NCBI GenBank assembly: GCA_023422005.1
Contig: JAEZSC010000132.1
Location: 1 to 17,558, forward strand
From: Bacillota bacterium
GTDB taxonomy: Bacteria > Bacillota > Clostridia > Christensenellales > UMGS416
Direction of reading: 5' to 3'
Length of the DNA stretch: 17,558 nt
Shown: positions 1 to 5,938 of the stretch, piece by piece
Position numbering within the stretch: position 1 is the stretch's first letter
Layout: the number at the start of each line of letters is the position of its first letter
Program-made: the position numbers and the translations under genes
The notes under the pieces: generated by a model
The model's database searches: none
What the model was told of the DNA's origin: nothing
What the model saw: only the letters and a program-made list of their open reading frames with translations

Positions 1-1442
1 TGCAGCGCAGCGACTATGTGTTCGTGCAGCTTTCCCAGACCAAGGAATTCATCCGCCGCCGGTACGGCGTGGATGTGGATGGCGAAGAGGAGAGCAACCC
101 GGAAGCAGGTCGCGTGCTATCGGACACGCAGCGCACAAGGGTGGACACCAAGGTGACGCAGAACATCGTGTACTTCCGCAACGACAGCGGCGGCATCGGT
201 AAGTTCTCCTGGGTCAACGATGTGATATTGGAGCACATGGAGGACTATCAGGCACGGCATCTGGAAGCCTGCGCCAAGTGCGGCGCGCCGCGCATCCCCG
301 GTCAGGACCTGTGCGCCTGTGGCGGCAAGCGATGGCGGAACACCAAACAGGAATATGAGACGCTGGAGGCCGACATACCACTGCCCGACGGTGGCATGAT
401 ACCGGCGATGTCACAGGCAATGCGGGACGGCCTGCCCGTGACGGATGCCATGGGCCAGCCGCAGCTTATGCCCACCCGCCTGCCCTGGTACACGCCAAAC
501 CGCTTTCCGCTGATCGTACGCCGCAACGTGAGCGTTTTCGGCAAGTTCCTAGGCGACAGCGACGTGGACAAGATTGCCGACCAGCAGGAGTTTGTCAAGA
601 AGCTGGGCACCAAGATTGAGGAAAAGCTGCTCATGGGCGGCAGCGCCATCACGCTTCCCAGGGGCGCTTCCTTCTCCAAAAACGACAAAGAGTTCAAGGT
701 CATCGAGGTGAAATCCCCCAGCGACACCGCGGCCATACAGGCCATCACGCTGCAACCCAACGTGTCCTACGACTCGGCGGAAAAGGAGCGGGCCTACTAC
801 GAGGCCAAGAGCACACTAGGCATCACCGACGCCTATCAGGGCAAGCCCGACGTGACGGCCACCAGCGGCGTAGCCAAACGGGTCAGCGTGTCCCAAGCCG
901 CCGGCCGCCTGGAGTCCAAACGACGCATGAAGGACGCGGCTTACGCCGAGCTCTTCCAGTTGATCTTCCAGTTCCGCCTGGCCTATTGCGACGAGCCTCG
1001 CCCATACCGGGCGCACAACGCCCAGGGCAAGCCGGAATACGGCGCGTTCAATCGCTACGCCTTCCTGGAACAGGATGCCGCCGGCGAGTGGTATTACAAC
1101 GACCAGTATCTCTTCTCCGTGGACACCGCCGGGAGCCTGAACAACAACCGCGAAGCCATGTGGCAGGAGGCCCGCATGAACCTGCAAACCGGCGCTTTCG
1201 GCCAGCCCGGCGACCCCAAGACGCTTCTACTCTTCTGGCAGATTATGGAGAGCCTGCACTACCCCAAAGCCGGGGACATTAAGGCGCAGTTGGAAGAGCA
1301 GGCGGCCCAACAGGAGGTTATGATGCAGCAACAGCAGATGATGATGCAGGAAGGCGCAGCACTCGACCAGACCAACGGCATGCCCACAGCGCAAGCGGAA
1401 ATGAGCGCGGGAGTGAGCGGCAGTTCCGGCGCAGCGGGGTGA
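1..1442 (+). CDS. Phage portal protein, 5' end outside window
   Basis: The frame is open from the window edge, so the first visible GTG (18) is not the real start and only the C-terminal part is present. The portal dodecamer is the capsid vertex through which DNA is packaged and ejected. The call rests on the general portal-like character, a C-terminal Gln/Met-rich tail (about residues 425-450 counted from base 18) and its position upstream of scaffold and capsid genes. Residues near SVSQAAGRLESKRRMKDA resemble the helical stem/wing part of podovirus portals. An unusual insert has four cysteines spaced CX2C-X10-CXC (codons at 270, 279, 312, 318), like a small zinc ribbon. The next gene starts 4 bases after the stop. 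I have no alignment; a portal is the best fit, and another large structural protein is possible. Confidence 0.72.
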   Translation, partial: QRSDYVFVQLSQTKEFIRRRYGVDVDGEEESNPEAGRVLSDTQRTRVDTKVTQNIVYFRNDSGGIGKFSWVNDVILEHMEDYQARHLEACAKCGAPRIPGQDLCACGGKRWRNTKQEYETLEADIPLPDGGMIPAMSQAMRDGLPVTDAMGQPQLMPTRLPWYTPNRFPLIVRRNVSVFGKFLGDSDVDKIADQQEFVKKLGTKIEEKLLMGGSAITLPRGASFSKNDKEFKVIEVKSPSDTAAIQAITLQPNVSYDSAEKERAYYEAKSTLGITDAYQGKPDVTATSGVAKRVSVSQAAGRLESKRRMKDAAYAELFQLIFQFRLAYCDEPRPYRAHNAQGKPEYGAFNRYAFLEQDAAGEWYYNDQYLFSVDTAGSLNNNREAMWQEARMNLQTGAFGQPGDPKTLLLFWQIMESLHYPKAGDIKAQLEEQAAQQEVMMQQQQMMMQEGAALDQTNGMPTAQAEMSAGVSGSSGAAG

Positions 1443-1446
1443 CGAA

Positions 1447-2298
1447 ATGCCATATAAACCCATAGAAGATATTGCCGGGGCGAACAGTGCCATAGCTGAC
1501 ATATATGGCCGTGCCGACGCAGCGCTAAAGGCGCTGGCCAATCAAACCACTGTTACGTGGGACACCCTGCAGGGAAAGCCGGCGGCGTTCCCGGCATCGA
1601 CGCACACCCACGACTGGGCATCTGTCACCGGGAAGCCCAGCACGTATTCAGCAACGCTGGGCGAAACATCCGCGACCGCTTATCGCGGCGACCGGGGGAA
1701 AACTGCTTATGACCACTCGGCGGCGACCGGCAACCCTCACGGCGCGACGCCTGCAGACATCGGCGCAGCGACATCCAGCCATACACACAGCTACCTTCCG
1801 TTGACAGGCGGTACACTCTCTGGATCGTTGGCAACCGCTTCCGGTATAACTATTGGCGGCGCGTTGCATTTGGACAATGACAACACAAATTACAAATCCA
1901 TCTATTTTAGGATGGGCGGGCTTAGCCGGTGGCACTTCTACGCCACCAGCGACCCGGAAAACACATCGGACAACGCCGGCACCAATCTAGTGCTTCGCCG
2001 GTTCAACAATGCTGGCGGGTATCTGTCCGAAGTCTTTGCGGTCAACCGAATAGACGGGATCGTGCGATTCGCATACACCCCATATGCCGCCGGGAACGTG
2101 ATGTACCATGCCGGTAACTTCGCGCCAACCAACATCCCCACCCAAACGGAAACCTTGACCATTTCCAACGGCACATACAATGGTGCCCACTTGGTTCTCG
2201 GCACCTACCATCTATGGATCAGCAGCGGCAAACTGTACATCAAAAGCGGCGCACCGACTAGCGCCACGGACGGCACCGTTGTGGGTGCTCAAACGTAA
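1447..2298 (+). CDS. Tail fibre / receptor-binding protein with His-x-His motifs
   Basis: A 283-residue protein with the composition of a phage tail fibre. A short N-terminal helix (about 5-35) is followed by His-rich units: a WDTLQGKP...STHTHDWASVTGKPS unit (HTH at 53-55), the YRGDRGKTAYDHS motif (79-91) and SHTHSYLPLTGGTLSG (111-126). Such HxH motifs bind metal inside trimeric fibre shafts, as in T4 gp37. The C-terminal half (130-283) is beta-rich, with an NVMYHAGNF motif (217-225) common in fibre heads, and would contact the host surface. It follows the portal by 4 bases, so the two are co-transcribed. A fibre gene directly behind the portal, far from the second fibre gene at 10425, is unusual. 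Start ATG 1447 has only a weak GGGGTGA ribosome site inside the portal stop region. Confidence 0.8.
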   Translation: MPYKPIEDIAGANSAIADIYGRADAALKALANQTTVTWDTLQGKPAAFPASTHTHDWASVTGKPSTYSATLGETSATAYRGDRGKTAYDHSAATGNPHGATPADIGAATSSHTHSYLPLTGGTLSGSLATASGITIGGALHLDNDNTNYKSIYFRMGGLSRWHFYATSDPENTSDNAGTNLVLRRFNNAGGYLSEVFAVNRIDGIVRFAYTPYAAGNVMYHAGNFAPTNIPTQTETLTISNGTYNGAHLVLGTYHLWISSGKLYIKSGAPTSATDGTVVGAQT

Positions 2299-2314
2299 GG
2301 AGAAACGAGGAACG

Positions 2315-2596
2315 ATGGCACTTATCAAAAGCAACCCGACGCCCTACGGGATTCCCGCCGAGTACCACAAGATCATGGAAATACGGATCAACTGGCACGC
2401 CAATGATGCCAGCGTATTGGTGGGAACCTTTGTAAACAAAGAAGCGCGGATGAACAACGCCAACTGCGTGATCGCCCGACTTTACGAGTTCCCCACGAGG
2501 AATTTCCCGTTTAACATGGATCATAACAACGTGGATGAAGCATATCTCGCCTTGAAACAACATCCCGACTTTACTGATGCAGAGGATGACATATGA
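2315..2596 (+). CDS. Small conserved-looking phage protein, function unknown
   Basis: A 93-residue protein. I chose ATG 2315 rather than the upstream in-frame start at 2180 because 2180 lies inside the fibre gene and AAGGAG (2297-2302) plus GAGG (2307-2310) precede 2315. The sequence has a short beta-like region (MEIRINWHAND, VLVGTFVNKEARM) and an acidic C-terminus with AYLALKQHPDFTDAEDD. Small proteins of this size and ending often follow tail-fibre genes in phages of Firmicutes, where chaperone or fibre-associated roles have been suggested; that parallel is from memory. It is soluble, with no signal peptide or membrane segment. Its stop overlaps the next start (ATGA), so the two are translationally coupled. 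Confidence 0.7.
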   Translation: MALIKSNPTPYGIPAEYHKIMEIRINWHANDASVLVGTFVNKEARMNNANCVIARLYEFPTRNFPFNMDHNNVDEAYLALKQHPDFTDAEDDI

Positions 2597-2790
2597 TCGA
2601 TATTTTTGCAGAACGCCGCGCAACGGTACAACGGGCGCTGGGTGAAACGCGCCTGCGCCTGGACACCCTGGAAGCCCAAGCCGCACAGGCCGGCAGGGAA
2701 CTTGAACAACTGACCGGCGCATTGCTGGAACTGAACCATCTGCTGGGGCTGATACAAGCGCCCGGCGGCCAGCGCCCGACGAACCCATGA
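2593..2790 (+). CDS. Small coiled-coil protein upstream of the holin
   Basis: A 65-residue, almost wholly helical protein with regularly spaced Leu and many Ala, Glu, Arg and Gln (residues 8-55), which suggests one coiled-coil segment, followed by a Pro/Gly-rich tail. Its ATG overlaps the previous stop as ATGA, the classical coupled arrangement. It has no membrane segment or signal peptide, so it is not a holin or a typical spanin. The transcription unit ends just after it at a strong hairpin terminator, and the lysis genes follow. It might pair with the upstream 93-residue protein. I do not recognise the family. Confidence 0.65.
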   Translation: MIDIFAERRATVQRALGETRLRLDTLEAQAAQAGRELEQLTGALLELNHLLGLIQAPGGQRPTNP

Positions 2791-2796
2791 CCAAAG

Positions 2797-2823
2797 AAGC
2801 GCCCGATTAAACCGGGCGCTTTT
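2797..2823 (+). terminator. Rho-independent terminator
   Basis: A perfect 9-bp stem AAGCGCCCG (2797-2805) / CGGGCGCTT (2813-2821) with a 7-base loop is followed by a short T run (2820-2823). It lies 7 bases after the stop at 2790 and before the holin ribosome site, so it separates the fibre-associated unit from the lysis cassette. The short T tract means some read-through is likely. Confidence 0.8.
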
Positions 2824-2843
2824 GCTATGAAAGGGAGGTAAAC

Positions 2844-3026
2844 ATGAACCAAAAACGCTGGAAGTCCCCGGTCGTATGGACCACCCTTGCCGCCCTGGTT
2901 TTCTTCATCGTGAAGAACTTTGCCGGCTATGAAATCCCTCACTGGGACGCTTTTATCGAGCTGCTGATTGGCGCCGGGCTGGCCGTCGGCATACTGAACA
3001 ACCCCACTGACAAGGTGGGATTCTGA
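2844..3026 (+). CDS. Holin
   Basis: A 60-residue membrane protein. A basic N-terminus (MNQKRWKSP) precedes a first hydrophobic stretch (about 10-25, VVWTTLAALVFFIVKNF); a second lies at about 38-51 (FIELLIGAGLAVGIL). It ends in NNPTDKVGF, a C-terminal signature typical of small two-helix Gram-positive phage holins. Holins accumulate in the cytoplasmic membrane and open lesions at a set time so that the endolysin can reach the wall. GGGAGGT sits 7 bases upstream of ATG 2844. The stop overlaps the endolysin start as TGATG, which couples the two lysis proteins. Confidence 0.88.
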   Translation: MNQKRWKSPVVWTTLAALVFFIVKNFAGYEIPHWDAFIELLIGAGLAVGILNNPTDKVGF

Positions 3027-3880
3027 TGGCTGACAGGATCATCGCTTCGCTCTTTATCGCCGAGACCAGAAAGTATGTAGGATGTGGGTATGTCTACGGC
3101 GCCGTGGGCACGCAGTGCACCGCGGAGCTGCTGCGGGCTAAGGAGCGCCAATACGGAGCAAAGATGGGCGTGGGATACTACCACAGGAACGGCGACTACA
3201 CCAAGGGCAAGTGCGCCCGATGGTTGGGTGTGTTCGTGGCCGACTGCTCCGGTTTGTTGAAATACGTGCGCAGACAGCTGACCGGCGTGTGGCGGGATGT
3301 GTCCGCTCAGGGCACCTATGACCAATGCCCGGTATCCCAGCGCGGCAAATTGAACGTCGCGACACTGCGGCCGGGTTATTTCGTCTTTATGTACTCCTCC
3401 AATGCCCGGCGCATGACCCATGTGGGCCTCTATGTGGGCAACGACCAGGTCATCGAGGCCAGGGGCGTGGACCACGGCATCGTGGAGACCCGGCTCTCCG
3501 GGCGCAGGTGGACCCACCAAGGCCTGGCCGACTACATGCTGGTGGATGTGACCGCGCCACCGGCCCCGCCGCCCGGTGGAGGTGCCGATGGCGACAGCGG
3601 CGACGCCTCCACACCCAAGCCCGACGACCTTCCAGTACTGCGCTATAAGCTCAAGCTCATGAGGGGCGACAAGGTGGCGCTGATGCAAACACTGCTGCGC
3701 CGCTGGAACGCCGGTGCCCTACCCCGCTGGGGCATCGACGGCGATTTCGGCGCCGAGACCCGAGACTGGGTAATGGAATACCAGCGCCTGCACCGCGATG
3801 TGTACGGCCGACCGCTGGAGGTGGACGGGATTGTTGGAGTTCTGACTTGGGGAGCACTGCTTTCGCCTGCGGCGCTGTAG
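3026..3880 (+). CDS. Endolysin: NlpC/P60-type peptidase with peptidoglycan-binding domain
   Basis: A 284-residue lysis enzyme without a signal peptide, so it depends on the holin. The N-terminal domain (about 1-175) is NlpC/P60-like: catalytic Cys74 in FVADCSGLLKYV, His132 in MTHVGLYVGN, then VIEARGVDHGIV. These enzymes cut peptide bonds in peptidoglycan stems, typically next to D-Glu or in the cross-bridge region. A Pro/Gly/Asp-rich linker (about 177-207) leads to a PG_binding_1-like domain (about 208-280; LMRGDKVALMQTLL ... WGIDGDFGAETRDWVMEYQ ... VDGIVGVLTWGALL) that anchors it to the wall. It overlaps the holin by one base. Placement between fibre and scaffold genes is atypical, because lysis genes usually close the late operon. 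Confidence 0.92.
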   Translation: MADRIIASLFIAETRKYVGCGYVYGAVGTQCTAELLRAKERQYGAKMGVGYYHRNGDYTKGKCARWLGVFVADCSGLLKYVRRQLTGVWRDVSAQGTYDQCPVSQRGKLNVATLRPGYFVFMYSSNARRMTHVGLYVGNDQVIEARGVDHGIVETRLSGRRWTHQGLADYMLVDVTAPPAPPPGGGADGDSGDASTPKPDDLPVLRYKLKLMRGDKVALMQTLLRRWNAGALPRWGIDGDFGAETRDWVMEYQRLHRDVYGRPLEVDGIVGVLTWGALLSPAAL

Positions 3881-3927
3881 CGCCTAGACGATTCAGACAA
3901 CTTGTCAAATCTATTATGAATCACCCG

Positions 3928-4081
3928 GCGATAACCGTCCCCGAGAGATCTCTTTACTTCTGTCTCATCCGATGGCGCAGAGAGACGCAGATGCCTGCAG
4001 GCACATTTTGTTTCACGCAGCTCTCTTTATGCAGGTTCCCTCCAGCGGAATGAATCTGCCGTCGGTTATACGCGCTTTTTT
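3928..4081 (+). ncRNA. Candidate structured RNA closed by a long-range stem and ending in a T run
   Basis: GCGATAACCG (3928-3937) can pair with CGGTTATACGC (4063-4073; one bulged A), enclosing about 125 bases, and the right arm is followed by GCGCTTTTTTC. Possible inner helices are AGAGAG (3979-3984) with CTCTCT (4021-4026), the perfect palindrome TGCCTGCAGGCA (3992-4003), and GCAG/CTGC enclosing TTCC/GGAA (4031-4059). No convincing reading frame crosses the interval. This would be a small multi-branched RNA with its own terminator, or a complex 3' end of the lysis transcript. It matches no RNA family I can name, and no promoter was found. Confidence 0.4.
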
Positions 4082-4090
4082 CTAACCATC

Positions 4091-4122
4091 CCCTGCCTCG
4101 TCGAAATTTCCGGCGGGGCTTT
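4091..4122 (+). terminator. Weak hairpin, possible terminator or processing site
   Basis: CCCTGCC (4091-4097) pairs with GGCGGGG (4112-4118; one T-G pair), with a 14-base loop and then CTTT. It lies just upstream of the strong ribosome site of the 36-codon frame. The T tract is poor, so it may protect or process mRNA rather than stop transcription. Confidence 0.35.
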
Positions 4123-4158
4123 CGTATACCCAGAGCTTAAAGGAAAGGAGGCCACCCC

Positions 4159-4269
4159 ATGTCGAGCAAGTACATCGGCAAGGTCACGCTGGACGCTACG
4201 CAGATGATCAGCGCCCCCGTGAGCCAGGGCACTGCCAAGCCCACGCCCAAGAAGTCCAAAGGCCGCTAA
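4159..4269 (+). CDS. 36-residue small protein, function unknown
   Basis: This short frame (MSSKYIGKVTLDATQ... ending PKKSKGR) has one of the best ribosome sites in the window: AAAGGAGG (4144-4151), 7 bases before ATG 4159. It has an N-terminal stretch with beta potential and a very basic, Pro/Lys-rich C-terminus, with no hydrophobic segment. It stands alone between two structured intergenic blocks, upstream of scaffold and capsid genes. Small basic late-phage proteins can bind nucleic acid or act as minor head components, but nothing here proves that. Expression is supported only by the ribosome site and clean start and stop. Confidence 0.55.
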   Translation: MSSKYIGKVTLDATQMISAPVSQGTAKPTPKKSKGR

Positions 4270-4275
4270 AAGCGA

Positions 4276-4374
4276 GGGCTGGATAGCCCAAACAGGACCA
4301 CCTCATCAGTCGCCTTTGGCGACTGCTTCCCCTCCAGGGGAAGCTCTTGGTGGCCGCAACCCAATTCGCTTGGG
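4276..4374. repeat. Palindromic element with four consecutive hairpins
   Basis: Four perfect hairpins follow one another: GGGCT/AGCCC (4276-4289), AGTCGCC/GGCGACT with loop TTT (4308-4324), GCTTCCCC/GGGGAAGC with loop TCCA (4325-4344), and CCCAA/TTGGG (4360-4374). The middle two are enclosed by CCACC (4298-4302) and GGTGG (4349-4353), giving a three-way cruciform. The core CCTCATCAGTCGCC...GCTTCCCC resembles interspersed palindromic repeats I remember from Oscillospiraceae chromosomes (not searched). It is non-coding and could act as RNA or as a mobile repeat. Confidence 0.6.
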
Positions 4375-4398
4375 GAACAGCGTAAAAAGCCCCAGCAG

Positions 4399-4532
4399 GT
4401 TTGCTACCACATAAACACTCACAAAGTGGGTGCCGAAGGTTTCCAAGGGGCGATCGGAAAGCCCTTTGGTCGCGCCTCGCAAGGCGCGAAACCCTTCCCC
4501 TTCGTATTAGCTATGCACTTTATGTGGCAAAC
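4399..4532. repeat. MITE-like or RNA-like element bounded by inverted repeats
   Basis: The left arm GGTTTGCTACCACATAAA (4399-4416) and right arm TTTATGTGGCAAACC (4518-4532) are complementary over 15 bases, with a 3-base bulge (TAC). Inside are CACTCAC/GTGGGTG with loop AAA (4417-4433), AAGGTTTC/GAAACCCTT (4437-4444 / 4488-4496), CCAAGGG/CCCTTTGG (4443-4449 / 4462-4469), and CGCGCCT/AGGCGCG with loop CGCA (4471-4488); the arms compete at one or two bases. The layout suits a small non-autonomous element or a folded RNA leader just upstream of the scaffold gene. No coding frame is credible. Confidence 0.55.
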
Positions 4533-4554
4533 CATGCTTGCATGAAAGGACCCC

Positions 4555-5334
4555 ATGAAACTGTCTTCGCGTAAATTCTACGCCCCGGATGGGTCAGGCG
4601 CAAACGTTTCGGGAGCCGCCGACCCGAACACCGGGAACACAGGCGCAAACGATGCTGACCTCGCCGCCCAGCAGCCCCACCAACAGCAGCAACCGGCGGT
4701 CATGAGCCACGAGGACCGCTCCGCCGCTGCAGCAGCCCGACGCCAGGCTGAGGCCCAGTACCGCAACCGCATACAGGCCATGGAGGCTACACAGGATGCT
4801 CTGGCCAGAAGCCGGGGCTTTGAGAGCTTCCAAGACATGCTGGACTACAATAGCAACGAATTGCTTGAGCAGGGCCGGCTAAGCCCCGAGGCACTCTCGC
4901 CTCTGGTACAGCGGGCAATCAATGAACACCCGGCCATCCACCAGATGCACCAGCAGATGGTGGCTGAGGGCGTGGAACACTCGGTGCAGGAGTTCCGCTC
5001 CAGCTTCCCCGACGCGGGCGTGAACAGCGTGGACGACTTCCTGCGTCTGCCCAACTTTGACAGCTTTTATGGCTACGTGAGCCAGGGCCTGTCTTATGTG
5101 GAGGCCTACAAGCTGTCCCACGAAAACGACATCTTGAACCGGCGCACCGCCGCCGCCCGGCAGGCCACGCTCAACCACATGAATGGCAAGGGCCACCTGC
5201 TTGGCACACAAGGCGACGCCGGGGACGACGCCGGCTTCCCTAGCGACGAAACGCTGGACTACTACCGCAACTTCTTCCCCTCGTGGAGCGAAAAACGCAT
5301 CCGCAATCATTACGCCAAGCAACAGAAAGGATGA
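4555..5334 (+). CDS. Capsid scaffolding-type protein
   Basis: A 259-residue, highly charged, Gln/Ala-rich protein. The N-terminus (1-45) is disordered (Gly/Asn/Ala, then a poly-Gln patch); residues 50-90 form a likely coiled coil (ARRQAEAQYRNRIQAMEATQ); 90-200 are helical; the end (235-259) has DETLDYYRNFFPSWSEKRIRNHY, the short basic helix pair often seen at the C-terminus of scaffolds and binding the capsid protein. Scaffolds guide procapsid assembly and then leave. It lies directly before the decoration and major capsid genes, as expected. GAAAGGA (4544-4550) sits 4 bases upstream of ATG 4555. The call comes from composition and position, because scaffolds diverge strongly. Confidence 0.72.
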   Translation: MKLSSRKFYAPDGSGANVSGAADPNTGNTGANDADLAAQQPHQQQQPAVMSHEDRSAAAAARRQAEAQYRNRIQAMEATQDALARSRGFESFQDMLDYNSNELLEQGRLSPEALSPLVQRAINEHPAIHQMHQQMVAEGVEHSVQEFRSSFPDAGVNSVDDFLRLPNFDSFYGYVSQGLSYVEAYKLSHENDILNRRTAAARQATLNHMNGKGHLLGTQGDAGDDAGFPSDETLDYYRNFFPSWSEKRIRNHYAKQQKG

Positions 5335-5341
5335 ACCGAAC

Positions 5342-5755
5342 ATGGCTTTCAAGATTGCCTCCCTGCTGGATGGCACCCATCCCCCCTTTGAATATTACCT
5401 GGGCAAAGACGGTGAAGCCTTCGCTCTGGGCGAGGCCCTGGTGATGGCCGACGGACGGCTGGCCCCATGCGCCACTGACGCTACCCCGGAATTCATCTGC
5501 CAGAGAACCCAAGCCGCAGAGACCCCCGCCAAGACCCTGCTGCCGGTGACCCGTGTGACTGAGACCCAGGAATACGAGGTTCCCGTGAGTGTGGGTGGTT
5601 CGCGCATCGCCCTGGGCACCAAAGTGACGCTGGGCGCAAACGGGCTGAGCGTTACCACCACCACCGACGGTGGTGTGTTCTTGGTCAGCGGCAACCCCAA
5701 GGGCGAGGCCAACGTGGACGTGGGGGACAGGATTGCCGGATTCTTCCGCAGGTAA
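5342..5755 (+). CDS. Capsid decoration / head-stabilising protein
   Basis: A 137-residue beta-rich protein. I chose ATG 5342 (AGAAAGGATG upstream) because the longer in-frame version from 5183 would overlap the scaffold gene almost entirely. It has the pattern of small head-decoration proteins: LGEALVMADGRLAPCATDATPEFIC near 29-53, LLPVTRVTETQEYEVPVSV at 63-81, then GTKVTLGANGLSVTTTTDGGVFLVSG (about 87-112) and DVGDRIAGFFR at the end. Such proteins bind outside the mature HK97-type shell. It lies 7 bases after the scaffold stop and 183 bases before the capsid gene. Alternative: another small capsid-associated protein of similar fold. Confidence 0.65.
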   Translation: MAFKIASLLDGTHPPFEYYLGKDGEAFALGEALVMADGRLAPCATDATPEFICQRTQAAETPAKTLLPVTRVTETQEYEVPVSVGGSRIALGTKVTLGANGLSVTTTTDGGVFLVSGNPKGEANVDVGDRIAGFFRR

Positions 5756-5762
5756 TATAGGT

Positions 5763-5876
5763 CGCTCACCGCCCAAGCGGTGAGCGTCGCTGTGAAGCAG
5801 CGATGGATGACACCTGAAGCCAAGAACCGCTTCGGCGGGCGACAAGAGCTGGCCGGAGCTTCGCTCCTGCTCGCCC
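5763..5876 (+). promoter_or_regulatory. Hairpin-rich leader of the major capsid mRNA
   Basis: Four stems lie in the 183-base gap before the capsid gene: CGCTCACCGC/GCGGTGAGCG with a CCAA loop (5763-5786, 10 perfect pairs); TCGCTG/CAGCGA (5787-5803); GAAGC/GCTTC (5816-5833); and a long interrupted stem GGGCG...AGC...GGAGC TTC GCTCC...GCT...CGCCC (5837-5876). None is followed by a T run long enough for a terminator. A stabilising leader or mRNA-processing barrier that raises capsid-protein output is plausible, but this is inference. Confidence 0.45.
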
Positions 5877-5938
5877 ATGCAACCAGGGCAGAGCCTTTGT
5901 CCTACTTTTTCCCTATATAGAAAGGAGATCACCACCAA

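Noticed and set aside
2939..3688. A 249-codon open frame on the minus strand over the endolysin gene
   Set aside because: It mirrors the GC-rich codon pattern of the endolysin, which has clear catalytic motifs, and has no ribosome site. The same holds for the minus-strand frame at 9248-10033 over the nozzle-like gene.
3889..3917. Possible promoter with TATTAT at 3912-3917 ahead of the structured block
   Set aside because: No acceptable -35 element at 16-18 bases.
3847..4053. 68-codon plus-strand frame after the endolysin
   Set aside because: It overlaps the endolysin end in another frame, has no ribosome site, and crosses the structured RNA-like interval. The peptide looks random.
4031..4059. 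GGTTCCCTCC stretch resembling a tRNA T arm
   Set aside because: No matching acceptor stem, anticodon arm or CCA end could be built around it.
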